This document shows, piece by piece, positions 25,992 through 34,336 of a DNA stretch of 64,000 nucleotides (the first letter of the stretch is position 1; every line of letters begins with the position of its first letter). The stretch covers positions 1 through 64,000 of the forward strand of contig JAJEHN010000008.1 of the NCBI GenBank assembly GCA_022823665.1, written 5' to 3'. Below the pieces are notes generated by a model. That model saw only the letters and a list, made by a program, of their open reading frames with translations. It ran no database searches and had not been told where the DNA came from. Origin of the DNA: Thermoanaerobaculia bacterium. Lineage in GTDB: Bacteria > Acidobacteriota > Thermoanaerobaculia > Multivoradales > Multivoraceae. A program made the position numbers and the translations under genes.

Positions 25992-27200
25992 ATGAGTCAA
26001 CGAACCGGCTGGGCCATCGGCGGCCTGATCGTGATCGGGGCTCTTGCCGCCGCCGCCTCAATGGTTCTGCTGAGGCCCGAGCCGGCTTCCAGACCTCCCC
26101 CCGCCCTCGTCCCGTTCGCGCTGACGGCACCGGTGGAAGCCGGCGAAGGCGCCATCCCGGTCCATGCCGCCGGCACGGTTCAACCGCGGGCGGAGGTCGA
26201 CGTCACCGCGGAGGTCAGCGGCAAGGTCGTGTGGGTCGCCCCGGCATACCAGAGCAGCGGACGCGTCCGGAAGGGTCAACCCCTGTTCCGCCTCGAGGAC
26301 ACGGACTATGTGGGCCGGGTGCAACAGGCGCGGGCCAACGTCGCCATGCAGCGGGTCGAGCTGTTGAAAGTGGAGGAGGAGGCGACCGTGGCGCGCTCCC
26401 AGTACGAGCGCTTCAGGGAGCGCCAGGGCGGCGAGGCGGACCCCGACGCTCCGAGTCCCCTGGCCCTCTGGGAGCCTCAGCTCCAGGCCGCCCGAAGGGC
26501 TCTGGAGCGGGACGGTGCCGTCCTCAGGGAAGCGGCGCTGAACCTGGCGCGCACCGAGATCCGAGCCCCCTTCGACGGCATCGTGCGCTCCGAGTCGGTG
26601 GATGTCGGGCAGTACGTGGCAGCCGGCCAGAGCGTGGGGCGGCTCTACGCCTCAGGCTCGGTCGAAGTGGTGGTCCCTCTCTCGGATGATGCCGCCGCCC
26701 TGTTACCCGGCCTTTGGGAGCTTCGAGCCGGCGAAGCGGACACCCGGATCGCGGCGCGCGTCATCGCCGAGTATGGCGAAGGACGCTACGCCTGGGACGG
26801 CTACCTGGATCGGGGCGCCGTCACCCTGGACGAACAGACCCGGACGATCGACGTGATCGTCCGGGTTCCGAGGCCCTTTTCGAACGGCGCGCCGGTGGAC
26901 GCCGGCCCCGACGCCGCCACGGCGCCACCTCTGCTGGTCGGCAAGTTCGTGGACGTGGAACTTCAGGGTCTCGCCCCGGAGCAGTACTTCAGGGTGCCGG
27001 ACTCGGCGCTCAGAACCGGCGACGAAGTCTGGGCGGTACGGGACGGCAAGGTGACGATCGTGCCCGTGCGGGTCCTGCAGCGTTCCGATGACGTCGCGTA
27101 CGTCACCGGAGCGCTCGAAGCGGATCAACCGGTCGTCACCGGCGGCGTCCGGCTCGCCACCGAAGGCATGGCGGTGCAGACGGCGCCGGAAGACTCTTGA
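25992..27200 (+). CDS. RND efflux membrane fusion protein, second of two
   Basis: 402 residues from ATG 25992. Same architecture and near-gapless alignment with the preceding gene (for example QPRAEVDVTAEVSGKVVWV and PPLLVGKFVDVEL), more than half identical by eye. Two adaptors beside one outer-membrane factor is unusual. They may form a mixed hexamer or serve different permeases; the only RND permease nearby is on the opposite strand (28394-31603). Both copies keep the hairpin and lipoyl motifs, so neither looks decayed. Confidence 0.9.
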   Translation: MSQRTGWAIGGLIVIGALAAAASMVLLRPEPASRPPPALVPFALTAPVEAGEGAIPVHAAGTVQPRAEVDVTAEVSGKVVWVAPAYQSSGRVRKGQPLFRLEDTDYVGRVQQARANVAMQRVELLKVEEEATVARSQYERFRERQGGEADPDAPSPLALWEPQLQAARRALERDGAVLREAALNLARTEIRAPFDGIVRSESVDVGQYVAAGQSVGRLYASGSVEVVVPLSDDAAALLPGLWELRAGEADTRIAARVIAEYGEGRYAWDGYLDRGAVTLDEQTRTIDVIVRVPRPFSNGAPVDAGPDAATAPPLLVGKFVDVELQGLAPEQYFRVPDSALRTGDEVWAVRDGKVTIVPVRVLQRSDDVAYVTGALEADQPVVTGGVRLATEGMAVQTAPEDS

Positions 27201-27218
27201 GCTAAACTGCTGAATCTG

Positions 27219-28376
27219 ATGAGAGTTCCGTCGGCCTACGGCGAGGCGTACGCACGGGTCAGGCCTTCGGATCCGGAGGGCGTGGACAACTACATCCGCC
27301 ACACGACCATCGGCGATCCCGAGCTCGACCCGGTCCTCGAGGAACTCTCCGACCTGTCGCCAGCGGCTCTGAACCGGTACGTTCGCGCCATCATCGAGTG
27401 GGAGGACGAGACCCTCCGCGCCGCGCCCCGGGTGCTCCGCGACTTCTTCGACACCCTCGAAGAACCGGCCTGGTTGGACTGGCACGACCCGGAGCCGGGA
27501 GTTCGCACGTTCTACAAGAACGCGGATCTCATGCTGGGCGCGTTCGTCACCGGCGTACTGGTCGAGGGCTTCTCGACCCTGATCGCCAAGTCCTTCTACA
27601 TCACCGGAAGGGTGAAGCACACGAATCGACGCCTCAGGCAGAACAACCGGCAGTTGCTGGAAATCTTCTTCCCTAATGGACTGTACAGGAACGGCGAGGG
27701 CTGGAAGCTGTCAGTCCGTGTCCGCTTCGTACATGGGCGGATGAGAAGTCTGCTCGCCAAGTCCCCGGAATGGGACCACGAGGCCTGGGGCACTCCCTTG
27801 AGCGCCGCGCACCTGGGCTATGCGATCTCCGTGTTCTCGAAGCGCCTGCTCGACTACTCGACGCTCCTGGGTGCCAGATTCTCGGAGGAAGAACGCAAGG
27901 GCGTCATGGACGTCTGGCGCTACTCCGGCTTCCTCATGGGAGTTCCCGAGAGCATCCTGTACAGCTCCGAGGAAGAGGCCCAGCGAATGCACGACCTGGC
28001 CCTCCTCTGCGAGCCGGCGCCCGGCTTCGAATCAGGAGAGCTGGCCAACGCGCTGATCCAGTCGATCCCTTCCGTTGCCAGGATCGACGACGAGGCCGAG
28101 AAGAAGAAGATCGTGAAGCTGGCGTACCGCCTTTCGCGAGCGCTCATCGGCAACGAACTCGCCAACGGCTTCGGCTACCCGAAGCAACGACCCTGGCACG
28201 TCGGAACGCTCGCACTGTTCCGGACCAGACAACGCCTGCTGCGGCGCTGGTCCGGCGCCGAGACGCTCCGGGCCAACAACATCACCCAGCTTCTCCAGAT
28301 CTCCATGTACGACGAGGAGGGCCTCAGCTACAGAATGCCCGACCACGTCAAGGCCGAGAAACAGAACCCCTGGTAA
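27219..28376 (+). CDS. MpaB/latex-clearing-like oxygenase (DUF2236)
   Basis: 385 residues, starting 18 nt after the second adaptor. Features of the DUF2236 fold include FYKNADLMLGAFVTGVL, the candidate haem-ligand region SVRVRFVHGRMR (His in the R-x-x-x-V-H-x-x-x-R pattern) and EWDHEAWGTPLS, VWRYSGFLMGVPE and FGYPKQRPW later. The family includes rubber oxygenase Lcp and fungal MpaB, which cleave carbon-carbon double bonds of isoprenoid chains. No signal peptide is visible, so it is probably cytoplasmic or membrane-peripheral. Co-transcription with an efflux system hints that its product or substrate is a hydrophobic compound (inference). Confidence 0.8.
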   Translation: MRVPSAYGEAYARVRPSDPEGVDNYIRHTTIGDPELDPVLEELSDLSPAALNRYVRAIIEWEDETLRAAPRVLRDFFDTLEEPAWLDWHDPEPGVRTFYKNADLMLGAFVTGVLVEGFSTLIAKSFYITGRVKHTNRRLRQNNRQLLEIFFPNGLYRNGEGWKLSVRVRFVHGRMRSLLAKSPEWDHEAWGTPLSAAHLGYAISVFSKRLLDYSTLLGARFSEEERKGVMDVWRYSGFLMGVPESILYSSEEEAQRMHDLALLCEPAPGFESGELANALIQSIPSVARIDDEAEKKKIVKLAYRLSRALIGNELANGFGYPKQRPWHVGTLALFRTRQRLLRRWSGAETLRANNITQLLQISMYDEEGLSYRMPDHVKAEKQNPW

Positions 28377-28393
28377 GCCATTCCCCTGCGGGG

Positions 28394-31300
28394 TCAGGCA
28401 ACACCCGGCTGCCGCTCCGTCGCGGCGGCGCCCGTCACGAGGCGAAGTCGAGCCTGAAGCCTCACGTGCAGCATCGCCAGTGCCGGAACGACCAGCATGA
28501 GCAGAGGCGTGGCGATCAGGATGCCGAAGCCGAGCGCCGCCGCCAAGGGAACCAGGTGGACGGTCGCGGGGTCCGTCTCGAAGACGAGCGGAGCGACGCC
28601 GACGAACGTGGTCACCGAGGTCAGGAGGATCGATCGGACGCGGGCCTTGGCGCCGGCGATGATCGCTTCCCGGGGCGCGAGGCCGGCGCATCTCTTCTCG
28701 TTGATGAAGGTGACCATCACCAGCGAGTCGTTCACGACGACTCCGGTGCAGCCGACCAGGCCCTGCACCGACATGAAGCCGAAACTGAGGCCCAGGAGCA
28801 GATGGCCCACGACGGCGCCGACCAGGCCCAGGGGAATCGCGGCCATGATGATGAGCGGCTGAGTCCAGGATCCGAAGGGGATGGCGATCAGCGCGAAGAT
28901 GACGATGAACACGACCAGCATCGAGCCCGACAGGGCGCCGATGATCTCCCTCTGCTGCCGCTGCTCGCCCCCGACTCCGTAGCCGAAACCCGGGTGCTCG
29001 GCCGCGAGCGGGGCCAGGATGTCCCGCTCCAGGGCGGGCGTGATCAGTTGGCCGGTGACGACATCCGGGTCCACGTTCGCCGTGACCGTCACCACGCGCC
29101 GGCCGTCGACCTTGTGAATCGCGGTGGATGACCGCACGAACTCGGCGGAAGCGACGTGCTTCAACGGCGCCTCCGAGCCGCCGGGCGTGCGCACGACGAA
29201 CCGTTCGAGGTCCGCGATCGAGCTCCGCTCCTGCTCCGGCAGCCGGAGGTACACCCGCATGTCCTCGCGACCGCGCAACACCCTCAGGGCCTCGCTGCCG
29301 AAGAAGGCTGATCGCGTCTGCCGCGCCAGGTCCTCCAGCGTCAGCCCCAGGGTCCGGGCCGCCGGCTTGAGTTCCAGTTGCACTTCCCTGAATCCGTCGT
29401 CCTGATTCGTGCGGATATCGAACACGCCATCGACCCTCTGCAGCTCCTCGACGAACTCCTGAGCGAGCGCCTCCAGTTCGACGGGGTCGGGATGCGAGAG
29501 CTCCAGATACACGGGCGGCGGAAGTTCGAGCGCGCCCGAAGAGAAGACGATGTGCCTCGTTCCCTGCACCGTGCCGGTCTCTTCCCGCCACAACTGCTCG
29601 AACTCGCTGGCGGGCACGGCGGCGCCTTCCGGAAGCGCGAACTGGACCGCGCCGACATGGCTGCGCGGAACCGACGCCCGGTCGCCGCGAAGCGGATTGA
29701 AGAGCTCCGCGGATTCGCCGACGGTGATGGCGCTGTTCCAATCGTCGGCGGCGGCACTGCCCGGATGCTCGCTCGCCAGCTGCTCCGCGACGCGGCGCCC
29801 CGTCTGCTCCACCAGCTCCCCGACCGCCGCGGTCCGTTCCGCCGGCGATCCGGTGGGCAACTCGAAGTTCGCCGCGATGACATCGCCTTCCACCTGCGGC
29901 AGGAACTCCACCCTGACCAGCCCGGAACCGACCAGGACGGTCACGAGCAGGACGGCGCCCGCGGCCATCGCCAGCACGATCGGCGGATGATCCGTGGCGA
30001 GCCGAAGGCCCCGGTCCAGCGGGCCGTCGATCAGCCGCTGCAACCCCCGGTCCACGCCACGCTGAATCCGCAACAACCGGCGTCCCGGCGCCGTCGACGC
30101 GGTCCGACCGGGCGGCGGCAGATGCGAGAGATGCCGCGGGAGAATCAGCAGCGACTCCACCAGCGAGATCATCAGGATGATGATGACGACCAGCGGGACG
30201 CTCCTCATGATCTTGCCGGTGGAGCCCGGAACGGTCAGCAGGGCGCAGAAGGCCGTCACGGTGGTCAACACGGAGAAGATGACGGGAGCGCTCATCCGCT
30301 GCGCGCCCCGAATCGCCGTCGTCAGCCCGTCGCGATCCCGTCTTCGTTCCGCGAAGATGTTCTCGCCCACGACGATCGCGTCGTCCACGACGATCCCCAG
30401 CGCGAGCACCAGGGCCATCATCGAGAACATGTTGATGGAGACGCCCAGCATCTGCATGCCCCAGAGCGTTCCCACCAGGGCGACGGACAGCCCGGCGGCT
30501 ACCCAGAGCGCGAGGCGGACTTCCAGGAAGAACGTCAGGGCCAGAAAGACGAGAACCAGCCCCAGGAGGCCGTTCTCGACCAGGACCGACAGGCTGCCGG
30601 CGACCAGCGTCGAGTCGTCCCTCCAGATCTCGACGCCGACGCCGGCCGGAAGCGCGGGGATCACCTCCGCCGCCAGATAAGCCTTCACCGCTTCCGAGAT
30701 CTCGAAGACCTGCTCGTCCGCGGTTCGGGTGACGTCGACGCGAATGGCCCGGTTGCCGTTGAAACGGGTGATCAGGTCGGTGTCCGCGAAGCCGTCGCGC
30801 AGGTCGGCGATGTCGCCCAGGCGAAGCGACGTGCCGTCGGGGCGGGACAGGACGATGATGTCTGCGAAGTCGTACTGCCCGTAGTTCTGGCCGATCGTCC
30901 GGACCCGGATCTCCTCGCCGCCCGTCGAGATGTTTCCCGCGGAGAGGTCCATCGAGCCCCGCCGCACGGCACCGGCGATGTCACCCAGCGTGAGCCCCAG
31001 TGCCCGCAGCCGGTGCGACGGAACCTCCACCGAGATCTCGTACTCCCGGTAGCCGCTGGCGTCCACGTAGGACACCTCGGGAAGCGCCGCGATGCCGTCC
31101 TCGATGTCGTACGCCAGCTCCTTGAGCGTCCGTTCCGGCACGTCGCCGTGAACCAGGAGGCGAATGACGCTCTGCCGGCTCGTCACCTCGCGCACCTCGG
31201 GCCGTTCCGCTCCCGCGGGGAAGCTGGGAATGCGGTCCACCCTCGCCTTGGCGTCGTTCAGAGCGCGATCGATGTCCGTGCCGCTCGTGAACTCGGCGGT

Positions 31301-31603
31301 GACCGATCCGAGCCCTTCGGAAGCGGAGGCCTCGATCCGCTTGACGCCGTCCAGAGACCCGAGCTCCTCCTCGATCTTGCGGACGATCGCCTCATCGACC
31401 TCCTGCGGGGCGGCGCCCGCGTACGGAACCATGACCTGCACGCGATCCAGCGATGCGTCCGGGAGCATCTCCTGGACGAGTTCGCCGGCCGCCAGCAGGC
31501 CGGCGAGCAGCAGGAAGGCCATGAGGAGGTTGGCGGCAATCGGATTGCTCGCCATGAAGGCGATCGGACCGCCACGGACTGTCGGGTCGCCGGCCTCGCT
31601 CAT
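28394..31603 (-). CDS. RND efflux permease (hydrophobe/amphiphile type)
   Basis: 1069 residues with 12 predicted membrane helices in the AcrB 1+5 / 1+5 pattern: first helix around 20-42, helix block ~340-500, second large periplasmic loop ~560-880, final block to ~1045. The helix-4 relay LALGIVVDDAIVVGENIFAE carries the paired Asp, and the N-terminal ASNPIAANLLMAFLLLAG is characteristic. Probably exports lipophilic compounds with the adaptors encoded convergently at 24746-27200; the two transcription units meet tail to tail, 17 nt apart. It is also the last gene of a minus-strand operon that starts at 36658 (7 nt after the GST gene). Confidence 0.92.
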   Translation of the reverse strand: MSEAGDPTVRGGPIAFMASNPIAANLLMAFLLLAGLLAAGELVQEMLPDASLDRVQVMVPYAGAAPQEVDEAIVRKIEEELGSLDGVKRIEASASEGLGSVTAEFTSGTDIDRALNDAKARVDRIPSFPAGAERPEVREVTSRQSVIRLLVHGDVPERTLKELAYDIEDGIAALPEVSYVDASGYREYEISVEVPSHRLRALGLTLGDIAGAVRRGSMDLSAGNISTGGEEIRVRTIGQNYGQYDFADIIVLSRPDGTSLRLGDIADLRDGFADTDLITRFNGNRAIRVDVTRTADEQVFEISEAVKAYLAAEVIPALPAGVGVEIWRDDSTLVAGSLSVLVENGLLGLVLVFLALTFFLEVRLALWVAAGLSVALVGTLWGMQMLGVSINMFSMMALVLALGIVVDDAIVVGENIFAERRRDRDGLTTAIRGAQRMSAPVIFSVLTTVTAFCALLTVPGSTGKIMRSVPLVVIIILMISLVESLLILPRHLSHLPPPGRTASTAPGRRLLRIQRGVDRGLQRLIDGPLDRGLRLATDHPPIVLAMAAGAVLLVTVLVGSGLVRVEFLPQVEGDVIAANFELPTGSPAERTAAVGELVEQTGRRVAEQLASEHPGSAAADDWNSAITVGESAELFNPLRGDRASVPRSHVGAVQFALPEGAAVPASEFEQLWREETGTVQGTRHIVFSSGALELPPPVYLELSHPDPVELEALAQEFVEELQRVDGVFDIRTNQDDGFREVQLELKPAARTLGLTLEDLARQTRSAFFGSEALRVLRGREDMRVYLRLPEQERSSIADLERFVVRTPGGSEAPLKHVASAEFVRSSTAIHKVDGRRVVTVTANVDPDVVTGQLITPALERDILAPLAAEHPGFGYGVGGEQRQQREIIGALSGSMLVVFIVIFALIAIPFGSWTQPLIIMAAIPLGLVGAVVGHLLLGLSFGFMSVQGLVGCTGVVVNDSLVMVTFINEKRCAGLAPREAIIAGAKARVRSILLTSVTTFVGVAPLVFETDPATVHLVPLAAALGFGILIATPLLMLVVPALAMLHVRLQARLRLVTGAAATERQPGVA

Positions 31604-31610
31604 CGGTTGC

Positions 31611-32228
31611 TCAGCCGGGAACCTCCGCCGCCTGCGCCTTCTGGAACGCCGGCCTGGCCATGCAGCGGTCGCCGTAGACCTCGAGCACCGGCGACTCCGG
31701 CAGCATTCCGAACATGCGCAGGAAGACGGCGCTGCTGCCGAGCATCACGTCAGCGGCGCTGAACTCGTCGCCGAGAATCCACGGGCCATCGCCCAGGCCC
31801 TGCTCCCAGACCTCGATCGTCCTGGCGAAACTGCCCCAGCCCAGCCGGCCGGGGTTGAATGCTTCGGCCTGGTGCTCCTCCGGCACGACGGTGCGCAGGC
31901 CCGACTCGAACATCGCCGGCTCGATCATCGCCGGCGAGTAGATCAGCCAGTGGACGAAGCGGGCGCGCGCCGGATCGTCCAGCGCTGGCGCCAGCCGGCC
32001 GGAGGCGTAGCGGTCGGCGACGTAGAGGCAGATGGCCGCCGAGTCCCACATCTTCACCTCGCCGTCCTCGAGCGCCGGCACCTTGCCCATCGGGCTCGCG
32101 GCCAGGTGTTCCGGGGTCCGCTCCGGTTTCGTGATGTCGCAATGCACGAGCTCGTAGTCGACGCCCGCCTCCTCGAGCATCCAGACGGCGCGGCTGGACC
32201 GCGTCTGCGGGCACCAGTAGAGCTTCAT
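31611..32228 (-). CDS. Glutathione S-transferase family protein
   Basis: 205 residues. Thioredoxin-like N-terminal domain MKLYWCPQTRSSRAVWMLEE with CPQTRS at the active-site turn, the cis-Pro MGKVPALED and DSAAICLYVADRY (Ser of the glutathione site), followed by the helical C-terminal domain with the N-capping ILGDEFSAADVML. The ATG overlaps the stop of the anchor-protein gene (ATGA) and the RND permease follows 7 nt after its stop. In this context it may conjugate or detoxify a compound exported by the pump; substrate not known. Confidence 0.88.
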   Translation of the reverse strand: MKLYWCPQTRSSRAVWMLEEAGVDYELVHCDITKPERTPEHLAASPMGKVPALEDGEVKMWDSAAICLYVADRYASGRLAPALDDPARARFVHWLIYSPAMIEPAMFESGLRTVVPEEHQAEAFNPGRLGWGSFARTIEVWEQGLGDGPWILGDEFSAADVMLGSSAVFLRMFGMLPESPVLEVYGDRCMARPAFQKAQAAEVPG

Positions 32229-32851
32229 TCGTAGGCCTCCGAGTCCAGGTGTTCGGTGCCGGCCGGCGCCCGGCCGATCTCCCTCATGTTCGTGAAGAAG
32301 CCGCGCACGTCGAGTTCGATCGTGACCGGCGTGTCGCCTTCGTTGAGCCAGAACCAGCCGTGGTTGCCTGAGTAGCCCGCGGTCAGGCCGCCCCGGCCTC
32401 CCGTGACGTCGAACTCCTCGGCGTAGCGGACCGGCTCGTCGTCCAGGTCGTTGAAGGGGTCGGCGTGGAAATCCGAGTACAGCGCGCCGCCGTCCGTCTG
32501 CCAGGAGTAGACGATCGTCATGCCCTCGATCATCTGGAGCTTGTACTCCATCTGTTCGTTGGCGCCGATCTCGATCGTGACCGTCTCGGCCCGCAGTTCC
32601 CGGGTGCCGGTCATCTGGGCCGAGAGCCCCTCCTCCGCCTCCGCCATCGGCTCGGTGCCGGCCGCTTCGTATAGCCGGTCGAGACCGAGCAGGCCGCCGA
32701 TGCGGGTCGGATCGATGCCGTACTCGGCCGGCAGGATGACGACCACGAAGACGACCGCCGCGGCGGCGAGCGTGATCGCCAGCGTCTTCATCAGTCTTTG
32801 AAGCGGCGGCGTTCCGAGATCGCCGCCCGAAGCGGGAGTTGAGTCCGTCAT
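32225..32851 (-). CDS. Membrane-anchored protein partner of HupE
   Basis: 208 residues from ATG 32851, overlapping the HupE-like stop (ATGA). One membrane helix (about 21-42, MKTLAITLAAAAVVFVVVIL), then a periplasmic domain with VTIEIGANEQMEYKLQMIEG, YSWQTDGGALYSDFHADPF and SGNHGWFWLNEGDTPVTI. This matches a poorly studied family usually annotated as transmembrane anchor protein that lies next to HupE/UreJ genes. The His, Asp and Trp residues of the second half could bind a metal or ligand (inference). Function not established. Confidence 0.75.
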   Translation of the reverse strand: MTDSTPASGGDLGTPPLQRLMKTLAITLAAAAVVFVVVILPAEYGIDPTRIGGLLGLDRLYEAAGTEPMAEAEEGLSAQMTGTRELRAETVTIEIGANEQMEYKLQMIEGMTIVYSWQTDGGALYSDFHADPFNDLDDEPVRYAEEFDVTGGRGGLTAGYSGNHGWFWLNEGDTPVTIELDVRGFFTNMREIGRAPAGTEHLDSEAYE

Positions 32852-33540
32852 GCCAGGAAGTACCCCGTCAACTGATAGGCCACGAGCAGGAAGCCGACCG
32901 TCATCAGCACCGCGTTGGCCGCGTAGCCATGGGACTGGAAGCGGCCGCTGGCCCGCCACAGGTTGAAGCTCAGGAGAATGATGGCCAGCGCCGCGAACTG
33001 ACCCAGCTCGACGCCGACGTTGAAGGAAACGATGTTGCCGACGAGCCCGCGGCCCGAGATCTCCACCGGTTGCAGCTTCGTCGCCAGGCCGAAGCCGTGG
33101 AACAGCCCGAACACGAGCACCGCCGCCCGCGTGTCGATCCGCACCCCGAGCGCACGGAACCCGCCCAGGTTCTCGAACGCCTTATAGGCCACCGACAGGC
33201 CGACGATCGCGTCGATGAGGAACGGATTCGCGTGGATGCCGCCGAGCACGCCGACCAGCAGCGTGACGCTGTGGCCGACCGCGAAGAGGGTCACGTAGAG
33301 CGCGACGTCGCGGAAGCGGTAGAGGAAGAAGATGACCCCCGCCAGGAAGGCGAGGTGGTCGTACCCGGTGACCATGTGCTTGGCGCCCAGGTACATGTAG
33401 GGCCCGACCGCGAGGCCCTCGTTGTTCGTCAGGAAGAGCTCGTCCTGGTCGGCGACGCCGTGCGCCCACAGGCCGGACGAGAGGAACAGCGCGGCGAGCG
33501 CAAGCAGCGCCGCCCTGGTCATGGTCCGGCGACGGCTCAT
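32848..33540 (-). CDS. HupE/UreJ-type membrane protein (possible nickel/cobalt permease)
   Basis: 230 residues from ATG 33540. A hydrophobic leader ending in WAHGVADQDE, then about six membrane helices. Conserved metal-ligand-like residues: GAKHMVTGYDHLAFLAG, LFAVGHSVTLLVG and FGLFHGFGLATKL. HupE/UreJ proteins take up nickel or cobalt, some by energy-independent diffusion after an outer-membrane receptor. Here it sits in one transcript with a TonB-dependent receptor bearing an Asp-rich loop and with its anchor partner, which fits import of a divalent metal or metal chelate. Confidence 0.82.
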   Translation of the reverse strand: MSRRRTMTRAALLALAALFLSSGLWAHGVADQDELFLTNNEGLAVGPYMYLGAKHMVTGYDHLAFLAGVIFFLYRFRDVALYVTLFAVGHSVTLLVGVLGGIHANPFLIDAIVGLSVAYKAFENLGGFRALGVRIDTRAAVLVFGLFHGFGLATKLQPVEISGRGLVGNIVSFNVGVELGQFAALAIILLSFNLWRASGRFQSHGYAANAVLMTVGFLLVAYQLTGYFLA

Positions 33541-33560
33541 GCAACGACCTCGGCGAATCG

Positions 33561-34292
33561 CTACTGCCGCGCCGCCTGACAGGCGACGAACTCTTCTCCG
33601 AGGTCCGGCAACTCCTCTTCCACGAGCGGCACGGACGCCACGTCCGGTCCGCTCGCGTACCTCGCGTCGCCGAGCTGCGGACCGAAGTTCGTGAAGCTCT
33701 CCATCATCGCGCTCATCGCGCCCCGGTTGGCGAGCATCCGTCCGAGACCGCCGGGGACCTGCGGGTCGCTGACCGTTTCCTGGACGACCCTGAGTGCCCC
33801 TTCTTCGTCGCCCGGGGTCAGGATCCACCTCAAGTACATGCAGAGCACGCGCTTGCCCTCGAAGTCAGGCGTCAGATCATCCGCGCCGGCGATGTCGTTG
33901 ATCACGCGGCCGTCGCTCGTGCGCAGCCAGCCCGAACGGACGATCGTCACGCGCCTCGAAAGTCCCGAGCCGGAAACGCGGTGGCGCAGGGACTGAAACG
34001 GCTGCTCCAGAGACGTCGCGCGTTCCTCTTCGCAGATTCCCTGCCACTCGGGGCAGGCTTCGGCGTCCTCGAGCATGGCGATCGCCGATGGAATCGACCC
34101 CTGCACGACCACCTCGGCCCGCAGCAGACGGAACTCGGTGCCATCGATCTCGCAGGACTCGATCGTTACCGGGCCTTCGTTTCTCTCGGGGCGGCATTCT
34201 TCCGCCGTTCCGGGCTGTGCGGCAAGTGCTCCCAGCATGAAGGCAAGGGCCAGCACCCTGCCCGTCACCGAACGACCGTCTTTCTCGCGCAC
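33561..34292 (-). CDS. Secreted START/polyketide-cyclase-like lipid-binding domain protein
   Basis: 243 residues from GTG 34292; GTG 34268 is an alternative. Signal peptide (VLALAFMLGALAAQPGTA) and then a START-like segment: GSIPSAIAMLEDAEACPEWQG, followed by RATSLEQPFQSLRHRVSG, WLRTSDGRVINDIAG and WILTPGDEEGALRVVQ. Such folds carry a hydrophobic cavity for lipids or sterols. No catalytic residues recognised. Located 45 nt after the receptor gene and 20 nt before the HupE-like gene. Several Cys residues could form periplasmic disulfides. Exact role unknown; binding of a hydrophobic ligand is an inference. Confidence 0.65.
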   Translation of the reverse strand: MREKDGRSVTGRVLALAFMLGALAAQPGTAEECRPERNEGPVTIESCEIDGTEFRLLRAEVVVQGSIPSAIAMLEDAEACPEWQGICEEERATSLEQPFQSLRHRVSGSGLSRRVTIVRSGWLRTSDGRVINDIAGADDLTPDFEGKRVLCMYLRWILTPGDEEGALRVVQETVSDPQVPGGLGRMLANRGAMSAMMESFTNFGPQLGDARYASGPDVASVPLVEEELPDLGEEFVACQAARQ

Positions 34293-34336
34293 CGGCGGGA
34301 CACTATCAGCAGAGTGCGGGCTGCCGGCTGCCGGCA

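Noticed and set aside
28377..28393. CCCC-TGC-GGGG hairpin between convergent genes as a terminator
   Set aside because: Only four base pairs and no T run; too weak to support.
29378..31762. 794-codon plus-strand frame opposite the RND permease
   Set aside because: Composition is the Arg/Gln/His-rich mirror of a high-GC gene; the RND permease on the minus strand has full family motifs.
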